Assembly (NCBI GenBank): GCA_963725185.1
Contig: CAVRXO010000002.1
Span: forward strand, 682,001-746,000
Direction: 5' to 3'
From: VAZQ01 sp963725185
GTDB taxonomy: Bacteria; Pseudomonadota; Alphaproteobacteria; Rhizobiales; Xanthobacteraceae
Length of the DNA stretch: 64,000 bases
Position 1 is the first letter of the stretch. Every line of letters starts with the position of its first letter. The notes below the pieces were generated by a model. It did not search any database and was not told the DNA's origin. It saw only the letters and a program-made list of their open reading frames with translations. This document shows positions 1 through 8,175 of this stretch, in pieces. The position numbers and the translations under genes were made by a program.

Positions 1-3
1 CGT

Positions 4-1437
4 TCAGCCGGCCTGCGGGAATTGGGCGATCAGGTCCGACACGTCGTCGAGGCCGTCCATGGCCATGATGGTTCGTGCAAGTCTTTCGATGGCGGTCCCG
101 CTGGCGCCGAGCCCGCTGGCCATGCAGGCGGAAAACTTCTCCAGCGCCTGCGCGTCCGTCATCGGCTCCTCGGGGCTGCCTTGCATGAACTCGAGATAGC
201 GTTCGAGCCGGCCGCCGTCGGCCAGCGTGATCTGCATGCGGGTCGGTGACATCGCCGACGGATCGATCTTCTCGTCATTGATCACGCGCACGCGGCTTGC
301 GAGTGCGGCCACCCGCGGATCGGTGATCTGCGGCGGCTGAAACGTCGCCAGATCGACCCGCCCGTTCACCAGCGCGGAGGCAAAGCAATAGTTGGCGTTG
401 AACTGCGCATGGACGGTCGAGTTGCGCTGCGGCTCGTAGGGCGCGCCGACCACCTGCACATTGGTGCGTCCCATGCCGATGGTGGCTGAGGCGATCGCTT
501 CCGCGGCGAGGCCTTCCTGGTGCAACGCGACGCCGATCGCGATGGCGTTATGGGTGCACCGGCAGCACGGATAGGGCTTCATGCTGTGGGTCATCAATTC
601 CCAGCGCGAGGTCAGCTCAGCCAGCAATTGCGGCGGCTCGACCTCGTTGCGCTCATAGAGGCCAAACAAGCCGGCCTCGCCTTCCAGAAAGCGGGTCGGC
701 CCGGTCAGGCCTGCGGCCGCCAGGTAGCCGGCCGTAACCCCGTTGCGGGCGGAGAAGCCGGGGCCCAGGCGCTTGGCGAGCGCACCGTCGTTGAGCGCCT
801 GCCGGGTGCCGGCGGCCTGGTGGTAGCCGAGCGCGGCCGCGTGCAGGAATGCCTCGCCGGTCAGCCCCAGGATATGCGCGACCGCCGCCGAGGCACCGAT
901 GGTTCCGAGCACCGTGGTCGGGTGCCAGCCGCGCGACAGGCTTTTGGGCGAGGCCAGGCCGAGCCGGCATTGCAGCTCGATGCCGGTGGCAAGTGCGGCG
1001 ATGAACGGTTTGCCGCCGACGGCGCCCTTCGCCTCCGCGGCCGCAAGCGCCGCCGGCAGGATGACCGAGTAGGAATGGACGCGCGCCGGATCATGGTTGT
1101 CGTCGAAGTCGAGCGCATGCGCGGCCGCGCCGTTGGCGAGCGCAGCGGTCGGCGGCGAGGCCCGCCACTTTCCGATGAGCGCGGTGCTCGCGCCGGTCCG
1201 CTCCCATGCGGACAGCTGGCGATTGAGCTCGGGGATACCCCCTGCCCGGCTGGCCGCCGCGATCACCCCCAGCGTGTCGAGGACGAACAGCTTGATGCGG
1301 TGAACCACGGGCGCGGGAAGCGTCTCGAACGTCCAGCCCTCAAAGGCCGCGCAGACGTCGCGGCTGAAGCCGTCCGCCGGCGGGACGGGCGTGGCCGCCC
1401 GGAACGGGGCCGCCTCGGGTCGGGCTGCTTGCGTCAT
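4..1437 (-). CDS. MmgE/PrpD family protein
   Basis: This 477-aa protein has the length and layout of the MmgE/PrpD family, which includes 2-methylcitrate dehydratase and cis-aconitate decarboxylase. The N-terminal all-helical half carries the family segment ANGAAAHALDFDD around residues 100-112, and the motif KPYPCCRCTH lies near residue 290. The exact substrate cannot be read from sequence. It is divergent from the amidohydrolase starting at 1520, with a 16-bp motif at 1472-1487 lying 34 nt upstream of the ATG. Two more family members lie within 6 kb, so the block probably handles a carboxylic acid. The reading frame is intact and the stop is at the extreme left edge. Confidence 0.9.
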   Translation of the reverse strand: MTQAARPEAAPFRAATPVPPADGFSRDVCAAFEGWTFETLPAPVVHRIKLFVLDTLGVIAAASRAGGIPELNRQLSAWERTGASTALIGKWRASPPTAALANGAAAHALDFDDNHDPARVHSYSVILPAALAAAEAKGAVGGKPFIAALATGIELQCRLGLASPKSLSRGWHPTTVLGTIGASAAVAHILGLTGEAFLHAAALGYHQAAGTRQALNDGALAKRLGPGFSARNGVTAGYLAAAGLTGPTRFLEGEAGLFGLYERNEVEPPQLLAELTSRWELMTHSMKPYPCCRCTHNAIAIGVALHQEGLAAEAIASATIGMGRTNVQVVGAPYEPQRNSTVHAQFNANYCFASALVNGRVDLATFQPPQITDPRVAALASRVRVINDEKIDPSAMSPTRMQITLADGGRLERYLEFMQGSPEEPMTDAQALEKFSACMASGLGASGTAIERLARTIMAMDGLDDVSDLIAQFPQAG

Positions 1438-1471
1438 GCTGCGCTCGCTTCTATTTCCGGATTACATCGCA

Positions 1472-1487
1472 GTATAATTCAGTATAC
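1472..1487. promoter_or_regulatory. candidate operator shared with 5515-5530
   Basis: The 16-mer GTATAATTCAGTATAC sits in the divergent region between the MmgE/PrpD gene (start 1437) and the amidohydrolase (start 1520). A near-identical 16-mer lies at 5515-5530, in the same orientation and exactly the same 34 nt upstream of the UGSC gene start. The GTAT...ATAC half-sites resemble GntR-type operators, but no regulator gene is adjacent. The spacing match is seen directly; the operator role is inferred. Confidence 0.55.
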
Positions 1488-1519
1488 CTCGATGGCAAAT
1501 GATCGGCAGTGGAGACTTC

Positions 1520-2350
1520 ATGGCTGCGATCGACACGCACGCGCACGCCTTCACGTTGGACGGCGAGCTGGCGCGCGGGCGCCGCTATACGCCCGATCAC
1601 GCCGCCCCTCTCGCGGCCTATCTGGCGCAGCTCGACGGCGCCGGCGTGGCGCAAGGCGTGCTGGTGCAGCCGAGCTTCCTCGGCACCGACAACAGCTACC
1701 TGCTCGACTGCCTCGCGGCGCAGCCCGAGCGGCTGCGCGGCATCGCGGTCGTCGATCCGTCCTGCGACGAAGCCGCGATGGCGGCGATGAGCGCGGCGCA
1801 TATGGTCGGGCTGCGGCTCAATCTTTTCGGCCTCGATCATGCCTTCGTGACGGAGCCGGATTGGCAGAGGCTGTTTGGGCGCGCCGCGGAGCATGACTGG
1901 CAGATCGAGATCCATGCGACCGGAAAGGATATTCCGTTTCTGCTCTCGGCGCTGTGGCCGAGCCGGGCCAATATCGTGATCGATCATTTCGGCCGCCCCG
2001 ATCCGGCCGCCGGTCTCGCCGATCCGGGCATCAAGGCCATGCTGGCCAAGGCCGACAGCGGTCGCATCTGGATCAAGCTCTCGGGCCCCTATCGCTGCGA
2101 GGGACGGCCGGACATGTATGCGCGCGCATTTCTCGAAGCCTTCGGAGCGGAGCGGCTGATGTGGGGAAGCGATTGGCCCTGGACCCAGCATTCCGAGGGC
2201 AAGACCTTCGCCAAGGCCCTGGGCTGGCTCTCCGATTGGATCTCCGATGAGGCGGTCCGGCATACGGTGCTCGAGGCAACGCCGCGCGCGTTGTTCCGTT
2301 TCGACCTCAGCGCGCCCGCGCGGGCGCTAGCAGGTCGGTCACTCGACTGA
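1520..2350 (+). CDS. amidohydrolase family (amidohydrolase 2, LigI-like) metal-dependent hydrolase
   Basis: A 276-aa TIM-barrel hydrolase of the amidohydrolase-2 family. Metal and catalytic motifs are visible: the N-terminal DTHAHAF (HxH), a mid-protein IHATG, then IDHFGRPD, and the C-terminal WGSDWPW with the expected aspartate. Relatives hydrolyse lactones such as 2-pyrone-4,6-dicarboxylate or decarboxylate aromatic acids; the substrate here is unknown. The start at 1520 is preferred over the in-frame ATG at 1499 because GGAG lies 5-8 nt upstream and the protein then begins just before HxH. It is divergent from the first MmgE/PrpD gene. Its 3' end overlaps the 3' end of the opposing MmgE/PrpD gene by about 44 bp. 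Confidence 0.88.
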   Translation: MAAIDTHAHAFTLDGELARGRRYTPDHAAPLAAYLAQLDGAGVAQGVLVQPSFLGTDNSYLLDCLAAQPERLRGIAVVDPSCDEAAMAAMSAAHMVGLRLNLFGLDHAFVTEPDWQRLFGRAAEHDWQIEIHATGKDIPFLLSALWPSRANIVIDHFGRPDPAAGLADPGIKAMLAKADSGRIWIKLSGPYRCEGRPDMYARAFLEAFGAERLMWGSDWPWTQHSEGKTFAKALGWLSDWISDEAVRHTVLEATPRALFRFDLSAPARALAGRSLD

Positions 2351-3746
2351 CCTTGTCGAGATCGGCCAAGTTTTCGGCGATCGCGACGATCTCATCGCAG
2401 GTCTTTTCGCCCAGGCGTTTGCCCAGCTCGCGGCGAAAGCGCGCCACATGATCGTCGTGCCTGAACGGCCGCGACGGGCTGCCCTTCGGGGCCGACACGA
2501 ATGTCGAGTGCCTAGTGCCATCCTTCAGGGTGATGACGACGCGAGCCGGAACCGCTTCGGCCGTGGTCGCAGCCTCGACCTCCGCGCTCACCTCGCAGCG
2601 CACCAGCGCCTCGATCTGCTTGACCCGGTGGTCGTGCAGGCTGCGCTCATAGTCGGTCACGCTCAGCGCAAAGCCGTCCTCGGCCGAGGACGCCAGCACG
2701 ACCGCCAGCGCCGCGCTGTGCGGAAGGCTCATCTGCGCGGCTTGCACGTCGACCGGCCGCGGGATCGTCAGCCGGCCCAGGATCACGGCCGGAATGCCGA
2801 CCAGGATGTCGGCCACATCGCCGGCAGCGATGCCTTTGGCCTTGCAAAGCTCGAGGATACCCTCGACCGCGGCCTGCACCCGCGCGCTGCACGCATGGCC
2901 CTTCACGGTCACCTCGCGCAGCAGATAATCGCTGCCGAGGCCCTTGGTGATGATGCCCAGGTCCGCAGCATCCGCGTAGGCGCGGGCAAATCCGTTCGAG
3001 CCCTCGATGATGTCTTCCGGACCGGTGAAGCCATGGCGTACCAGCAAGGCCGCGGCGACACCGTTTTCGGCGGCGCGCGCCGCATGGATGCGCTTGACGG
3101 TCGAGCCGGACTGGTAGAACTGCGTGAGGCCACCCGAGAAAGACGCCACCAGCCCGATGCTGGAGGCGATCTTGCGGTCCGCGGCCGTCTCGCCATCGAA
3201 CGCAAGGCGTGCGGCCGCGACCGCGGCACCAAAGCCGCCGCAGGTGGCCGTGCTCTGGAAACCGCGCCCGAAGTGGCTCGGCTGAATCGAGAGCCCGATG
3301 CGGATCATTGCTTCGTAGCCGGCCGCGACCGCCGCGATGAAGTCCTTGCCGCACGCGTCGACCTCGTCGGCCAGCGCCAGCGCGGCCGAGAACACGATCG
3401 AGCCCGGATGCAGCATGGAGCCCACATGGGTGTCGTCGGCATCGATGCTGCCGGCGTAAGTGGCATTGAGGAAGGCGGCGCGCACCGCGTCCCGCCGCTG
3501 CGGCCGGAACAGCACGGCGGCGCGGCCTTGCCCGCCGAGCTGCGCCATATAGGCATCGGCCCAGCCGCTCCATGGCATCTGGGCGCCGATCGAAGCCACC
3601 CGCACATAGTCGAGAAACAATTCGCCCAGCAGGACCTTGATGTCGGACGCCAGCGCATCGCCCGGCAAGGACGCGGCAAATTGCGCGAGCGCGATGGTCT
3701 GCCCCGCCGCGGCGGCGCCTTGCGGGCTCGGCACCGGGACGCTCAC
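2307..3746 (-). CDS. MmgE/PrpD family protein (GTG start, coupled to upstream gene)
   Basis: Residues of this approximately 479-aa protein match the MmgE/PrpD fold: a helical N-terminal half (ASDIKVLLGELFLDYVRVAS) followed by AGYEAMIRIGLS and KGHACSARVQAAVEG. The open frame runs 874 codons back to 4931, but that extension crosses a frame break in the preceding gene. The true start is taken as GTG at 3746, which overlaps the TGA of the preceding gene in the sequence GTGA, a classic coupling junction that gives the normal family length. It is the last gene of a UGSC-type operon. Expected function is hydration/dehydration or decarboxylation of a small carboxylic acid; the substrate is unknown. 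Confidence 0.85.
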   Translation of the reverse strand: MSVPVPSPQGAAAAGQTIALAQFAASLPGDALASDIKVLLGELFLDYVRVASIGAQMPWSGWADAYMAQLGGQGRAAVLFRPQRRDAVRAAFLNATYAGSIDADDTHVGSMLHPGSIVFSAALALADEVDACGKDFIAAVAAGYEAMIRIGLSIQPSHFGRGFQSTATCGGFGAAVAAARLAFDGETAADRKIASSIGLVASFSGGLTQFYQSGSTVKRIHAARAAENGVAAALLVRHGFTGPEDIIEGSNGFARAYADAADLGIITKGLGSDYLLREVTVKGHACSARVQAAVEGILELCKAKGIAAGDVADILVGIPAVILGRLTIPRPVDVQAAQMSLPHSAALAVVLASSAEDGFALSVTDYERSLHDHRVKQIEALVRCEVSAEVEAATTAEAVPARVVITLKDGTRHSTFVSAPKGSPSRPFRHDDHVARFRRELGKRLGEKTCDEIVAIAENLADLDKVSRVTDLLAPARAR

Positions 3747-4820
3747 CCCTGGCGCTCGATGCGCTTGCTGACGCTCAGGCTCTGCGCGCCCGCCGTCGGG
3801 CACCACATCGACTTGCCGCCCGCGCCGCCCGCCACCACGACGATAAGGTCGCGCGGCTCGTTGATGATGGGCACCATGGCGTTCTGGTCGTTCTGGTCGA
3901 CCCAGAGCGGGAAGTGCGGGCCCTTGGACTTGCCGCGGTTCTTCACCATGCCCCATGGCTTGCGTGCCATCTCGAAGATGGCCTTCTGCACATCGAGCTT
4001 CTTCCAGCCGCCGGCCGCGACGTGCTGCGCATTCTCCGGCGCCGAACACCAGGACCGGATGGCCCTGCGAGTAGAGATTGTTGCCGCCATAGGTCGACAT
4101 GGAATCGGCGAACGTGCGCATGATCTCGATCGGGCTGGTCTGCACGTTCTCGGTCATGCTGTGGGGCGCTTCGGCATTCACCACGGTCACGACGCTGTCG
4201 TCGGGGCGAAAGCCGCGCTCGACATGCAGGGGCTCCCACGGATTGGCCGTCTCGTGCTCGGCGATGCAATAGGTGTACTTGCCGGGATGCGCGTGCTGGC
4301 AGAAATCGACCTCGGCCGGCACCGCGCCGCCCAGATTGACCAGCGCGAGGCGCAGGCCGCGGCCGATGGTGGCGTTCGCCCGCCAACCCGGACCGAACAC
4401 GCCGTTGCCGTAGTTGAGGCCGAGCTCGCGCACGATCGGGCCGTTGACGATGAGGAGCGGCGCGCCCGCATGCGTGGTCGTCTGCCGGTGCGCAAGCCCG
4501 TACGCCTTCTCCAGCACCGCCGACAGCGCCGCCACGATGACCGGCAGGTATGCGGGCCGGCATCCCGCCATCACGGCATTGACCGCGATGTTGCGCAACG
4601 TCGCCAGGCCCATGGCCGGCGGCACCACGCCGATGACGTCATCGGGATCTGCGCCAGGGCATGCCCGCGAGCATCCTCTCGACCCGTTCGGGCGTCGGCG
4701 GAATGATCGGCAGACCGTCGGTCCAGCCTTGCTCGTAGAAGTGATCGTTGATCGCTTCCAGGCGAGTCGGGCAGCGTCCATCGGTTGGTCGTGGTCTGCC
4801 AGCTCGACCCGGTCCAGCAT
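3743..4820 (-). CDS. UGSC-associated conserved protein, frame-broken
   Basis: A protein of roughly 355 aa that follows UGSC-family genes, reconstructed across frame breaks near 4650 and 4040 and a possible one near 4765. Readable blocks are the N-terminal EAINDHFYEQGWTDGLPII and PPTPERVERML, a central DVIGVVPPAMGLATLRNIAV, and the C-terminal KPWGMVKNRGKSKGPHFPLW followed by IINEPRDLIVVVAGGAGG. The last block ends at a TGA overlapping the GTG of the MmgE/PrpD gene. Removing single bases at about 4650 and 4040 restores one continuous protein. The start is uncertain; the ATG at 4820 has a GAGG nearby. Biochemical role is unknown; its constant company with UGSC and MmgE/PrpD suggests a shared pathway. 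Confidence 0.6.
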
Positions 4821-4881
4821 GTTCGCGATCCTCGGCGGTTGGGACCGAGCCTCCCGCTGCTTGCTCGGTGAAGGAACGCCG

Positions 4882-5480
4882 TCAGCCGCGCGGCACCGCG
4901 TGCTCAGGCAGCGGAAACGTCTTGGCAGCATATTCGGCAGCGACCGTCTTCGGCGGGGTCGTCAGCAGGCGCACGCATTCGGCGGCGGCCTCGACGCCCT
5001 TCCGCGCGATCCTGCCTTCGTCCGCCTCGCCGATCGGATGCGGCAGCATGACGATCGGCGAGGCCGTTGTGGCCGTCGCCGCGCGCGACGATCTGGCCGA
5101 GCGGACAGAACGAGCGGCTGATCAGCGCGACGGTCGGGGACGCCGGCCTTCTCAAGATTGACGGCATCTATGACGGTCCACGGCGACGACGAACCGCAAT
5201 GGCCGACGCCGGTGACGGCAACGTCGGTTTCCGCGGCCATTTCTGTGATGAAGGGCGCGCCCTTGGCGGGAAAGCCCTTGCGCCAGAACTTGATGTGGGT
5301 CACGCCATGATCGCGGCGCAGCGTCTCGGCAAGCGCATCGAGCACAACGTCTGAGAATTCCTTGCCGTTGTCGAGGAGGCCGATGCGAAGGCCCGCGAGC
5401 GACTTCGGACGATCCGCGGGGACGATAGGGGCGGTGCGCCGGGCCCCCGTCGGAAGCAGGACGGTGCGGGTGCTGGGCAT
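4882..5480 (-). CDS. UGSC-family protein, frame-broken, with C-G-S-S motif
   Basis: About 199 aa after repair of breaks near 5135 and 5070. The N-terminus MPSTRTVLLP has a strong GAGGAG six nt upstream. The core shows LLDNGKEFSDVVLDALAE, then GVGHCGSSSPWTVID, then TVALISRSFCPLGQIV and, after the second break, PIVMLPHPIGEADEGRIARK, ending EHAVPRG. This is the UGSC family, named for a selenocysteine/Cys-Gly-Ser-Cys motif. Here the first position is a plain TGC cysteine, so it is not a selenoprotein, and the last position is serine (TCG) rather than cysteine. It leads a three-gene operon with its partner and MmgE/PrpD. Function is not established for the family. Confidence 0.7.
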
Positions 5481-5514
5481 GGCATTCTCCTCACGAGGGG
5501 CAAAGTATACCGCG

Positions 5515-5530
5515 GTATAATACCGTATAC
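5515..5530. promoter_or_regulatory. candidate operator shared with 1472-1487
   Basis: GTATAATACCGTATAC matches the 16-mer at 1472-1487 at 14 of 16 positions and lies 34 nt upstream of the UGSC start. The same stretch also contains the perfect palindrome ATACCGCGGTAT just to its left, giving a row of GTATAC-like half-sites from 5505 to 5530. It probably includes or overlaps the promoter of the UGSC operon. Confidence 0.55.
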
Positions 5531-5559
5531 AGTAGTCCGCACCGAGCCCGCCGGCCGCC

Positions 5560-6945
5560 TCAGGCGACCGCGGCGCGGCGGTCACCGCTCAGCGCGAGGG
5601 TCAGCTCCGAGATCGTCTTGAGGCTCGCGATGCCCTGCAAGAGCAGCGTGGCCGCCTTCATGGCCGTCGGGTCGAGGCTCAGGCGGGCGCAATCCTCGAA
5701 TTTGACGTTCAGCTCCGCGGGCGTCAGCGCCACCTCGGGGTTGCCCTTGGAGATATCGACCTGGCGCTCGAGCACGCGCCCGTCGCGCAGCGTCAGCCGC
5801 ACATGGACCGGCCGGCTGCCGCCCTTCCAGGCGCCTTCGATCCCGTCATGGACATACATGGCGATCCGCCGCGTGAGCGCCTGCGCCTTGTCGTCCTGCA
5901 CCAGACGGTCGGTGAAGGTGTCGAAGCCGATGCGCTCGTCGAGGATCGCGCGCGCGATCGTGTAGGGCATCGAGAACTTGGCTTCCAATCCGGTCCGCGG
6001 CACCTGATAGCAAAGCTTGTCGAACGTGTAGCGGGTGACCCCCGCCTCGCCGGAGACGATATCGTCCGAATCGATGCGGTGCTCCTGCTTGAGCGCGTGC
6101 ACCGCATCGATGGCGGGATGCAACGCCACGCCGCACGGATACGGCTTGATGACCACGCCCCGCACCACCAGCTCGTAGACCTTCCCGAGCTCCGCGAGCG
6201 GCGCCATGTCGGCGGGCAGGCCGCGCGAATAGACTTCATGAAAGCTGCGCGGGCCATCGAAGGGGTGCGGCAGCGAGGTGAATCCGGCCTGCGCCCACAG
6301 CGAGGCCTCGACCGCGTTGCGCGCCGCCAGGCCGGCATGCAGCGGCTTGCACATGGTGCCGAAGTTGCTGACATTGCCGCTGGTCATCGAATAGACGATG
6401 CCGAGCGCGTGGGCGGTCCGGTCGGCATCGAGATCGAGCAGCTTGCAGCAGGCGGCGGTGGCGCCAAAGGCCCCGATCGTGCCGGTGGCATGCCAGCCGC
6501 CGTCGAGCGAGTGGCGCGGCTGCGTGGTACGCCCGAGCTTTGCCATGACCTCGAAGCCGACCACGTAGGCGTGCAGGACGTCGCGCCCCGATGCGTTGAT
6601 GGTCTCCGCGAGCGCAAACACGGCAGGAACCAGCGACACGCTCGGATGCCCGATCAGGCCCCAGGTCACGTCGTCATAGTCGAGCGCATGCGCGGCGGTT
6701 CCATTGACCAGCGCGGCATCGTGGGCCGAGGTCTTGAGGTTCTGGCCCCAGACGGTGGCATTTGGCGGGCCCGCATTGCCGCGCGCCCATGCGGCGGGAA
6801 TCGCGCCGGCCGGATGGCGCGCCCCTGCCAGCGCCACTCCGACGCAATCCTGCATCGCGCCCTTGGCGACCGCCAGAGCCGGCGTCGGAATCGATTCGAA
6901 CCGGGACGAGACGATGTAGTCGACGACGTTCCTCGTGTTCTGCAT
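5560..6945 (-). CDS. MmgE/PrpD family protein
   Basis: A 461-aa MmgE/PrpD protein, the third in this block. Family features are VNGTAAHALDYDDVTWGLIG around residues 80-100, DGGWHATGTIGAFGATAA near residue 145, and KPYPCGVALHPAIDAV near residue 270. The start at 6945 (MQNTRNVVDYI) is chosen because the frame upstream runs into the neighbouring binding-protein gene. It lies 29 nt downstream of the solute-binding protein gene and is probably co-transcribed with it, which suggests that the imported ligand or a product is processed by this enzyme. The frame is intact. The first MmgE/PrpD gene keeps two cysteines (KPYPCCRCTH) where this one has a single one. Confidence 0.9.
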   Translation of the reverse strand: MQNTRNVVDYIVSSRFESIPTPALAVAKGAMQDCVGVALAGARHPAGAIPAAWARGNAGPPNATVWGQNLKTSAHDAALVNGTAAHALDYDDVTWGLIGHPSVSLVPAVFALAETINASGRDVLHAYVVGFEVMAKLGRTTQPRHSLDGGWHATGTIGAFGATAACCKLLDLDADRTAHALGIVYSMTSGNVSNFGTMCKPLHAGLAARNAVEASLWAQAGFTSLPHPFDGPRSFHEVYSRGLPADMAPLAELGKVYELVVRGVVIKPYPCGVALHPAIDAVHALKQEHRIDSDDIVSGEAGVTRYTFDKLCYQVPRTGLEAKFSMPYTIARAILDERIGFDTFTDRLVQDDKAQALTRRIAMYVHDGIEGAWKGGSRPVHVRLTLRDGRVLERQVDISKGNPEVALTPAELNVKFEDCARLSLDPTAMKAATLLLQGIASLKTISELTLALSGDRRAAVA

Positions 6946-6974
6946 CGGAATTCCCGGATCCTGCGGCCGCCTGC

Positions 6975-8027
6975 TCAGCGCGACTGGAAGTATTTGAAGT
7001 AGAGATCGAGCAGCTGCCCTTTCTCGGCCGCCGCCTTGTCCCAATCGAAGGTGGCGAGCTTGATCGAATCGAGATCGGGTTTGTCGTCGGGCGCCGCGAC
7101 GTCCTTGCGGGCGGACCAGGACAGGATGGTCTGCGCCACCGACTGCTGGCCTTCGCGCGACAGCATGTATTGCGCGAGCGCGAGCGCGTTCTCGCTGTTG
7201 GGGCTTCCCTTCACCAGGCCGAGCGGCGCCGGCAGCATGATGGTGCCGTCCGCGACCCAGTCCAGGTCGACCGGCTTGCCTTCCTTCTTGAACTCGAAGG
7301 CGTCGTACTCGGACACCGGAGCGATATCGCGCTCGCCGTTGGCGACCGCATCGCGGGTCGCGGTGCCGTCACCGGCGACGAACACGTCATTCCGGGCGAG
7401 CTTGTCGAGATAGTCCGCGCCGTACATCTTCCACATCGCATAGAGATGGGAGAACGAGGATCCGGCGCGGGTCGGATCGGAAATCGCGATGCGACCTTTC
7501 CATCTCGGCTCGATCAGCTCCTTCCAGGTCTTCGGCAGCGCATCCTTCGCGATGAGCCTGGTATTGTACATGAGCGCGATACCGGTCGCGCGCAGCGCCA
7601 CCCATCCGGCCTTCTGGTCGAAGAAGCCCGCGCGATAATCCTGTGTCAAGGCGGGCGCGGCCAGGCGGGTATCGAGCCAGCCCTTTTGCGCGAAATATTC
7701 GAAGCCGCCCGGATCCGCGCCATGGATGAGATCGGCGCCGATGCGCCCGGCCTGACGCTCGGCGACGAAGCGCTTCACGGTCTCGACCGAGCCGGCCCGC
7801 ACGAACTCGATCTTGAGATTGGGGAAATGCTTGTTCATTGCCGCAACCAGCCGGGTCATGGCGCTGGTGGCGAGCGACACGTAGATGCGCACCGTCCCGG
7901 AACGATTGTCGACGGCGGCCGCATCCTGTGCGAGGGCCGGCGTCGCGGCCACCGCAGCCAAGAGCGCAAGCCCCGCGCCGGCGCGCGCCAGCCAACGCAA
8001 GGTTAAAGCGTATCCGAGTCGCACCAT
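6975..8027 (-). CDS. periplasmic solute-binding protein, Fe3+/polyamine (family 1) type
   Basis: A 350-aa binding protein starting MVRLGYALTL with GAGGAAG just upstream. A Sec signal peptide of about 32 residues ends at ALAQ. The mature part begins VRIYVSLATSAM and continues with a two-lobed type II binding fold (GADLIHGADPGGFEYF; GIALMYNTRLIAK; WKGRIAISDPTRAGSSFSH), as in AfuA/FutA and related iron(III), thiamine or 2-aminoethylphosphonate receptors. No ATPase or permease is adjacent; the closest permease of matching class is 44 kb away at 52415-54154. The MmgE/PrpD gene follows 29 nt downstream. Ligand unknown. Confidence 0.85.
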   Translation of the reverse strand: MVRLGYALTLRWLARAGAGLALLAAVAATPALAQDAAAVDNRSGTVRIYVSLATSAMTRLVAAMNKHFPNLKIEFVRAGSVETVKRFVAERQAGRIGADLIHGADPGGFEYFAQKGWLDTRLAAPALTQDYRAGFFDQKAGWVALRATGIALMYNTRLIAKDALPKTWKELIEPRWKGRIAISDPTRAGSSFSHLYAMWKMYGADYLDKLARNDVFVAGDGTATRDAVANGERDIAPVSEYDAFEFKKEGKPVDLDWVADGTIMLPAPLGLVKGSPNSENALALAQYMLSREGQQSVAQTILSWSARKDVAAPDDKPDLDSIKLATFDWDKAAAEKGQLLDLYFKYFQSR

Positions 8028-8059
8028 GCCTTCCTCATTTCGAATCATATCAATCTTGC

Positions 8060-8125
8060 GTAGGGCGGGTTCGCTTTAACCCGCCATTGCGCGCGAGATG
8101 GCGGGTTAAAGCGAACCCGCCCTAC
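8060..8125. repeat. perfect 28-bp inverted repeat, 10-nt loop
   Basis: Arms at 8060-8087 and 8098-8125 are exact reverse complements, beginning GTAGGGCGGGTTCGC and ending GCCCTAC. It lies in the gap upstream of the solute-binding protein gene, between 8027 and 8176. Similar GTAGGGCGGGTT...AACCCGCC palindromes are dispersed through rhizobial genomes as short interspersed elements. It could also form a strong hairpin in the mRNA read from the gene starting at 9006. Confidence 0.85.
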
Positions 8126-8175
8126 GGTGACTGAACCCTCGTCCGCCATCGCCATCTTCGCCTGCCGAAACCCGG

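Noticed and set aside
520..1896. Long plus-strand frame opposite the first MmgE/PrpD gene
   Set aside because: Arg- and Gly-rich shadow frame of GC-rich coding DNA on the other strand, no family features.
2307..4931. An 874-codon open frame spanning MmgE/PrpD and its neighbour
   Set aside because: It joins two genes only because of a frame break near 4040. The GTGA junction at 3743-3746 and the normal family length show that MmgE/PrpD starts at 3746.
4882..5480. UGSC as a selenoprotein
   Set aside because: The codon at the selenocysteine position is TGC, not TGA, and no selenocysteine insertion signal is expected.
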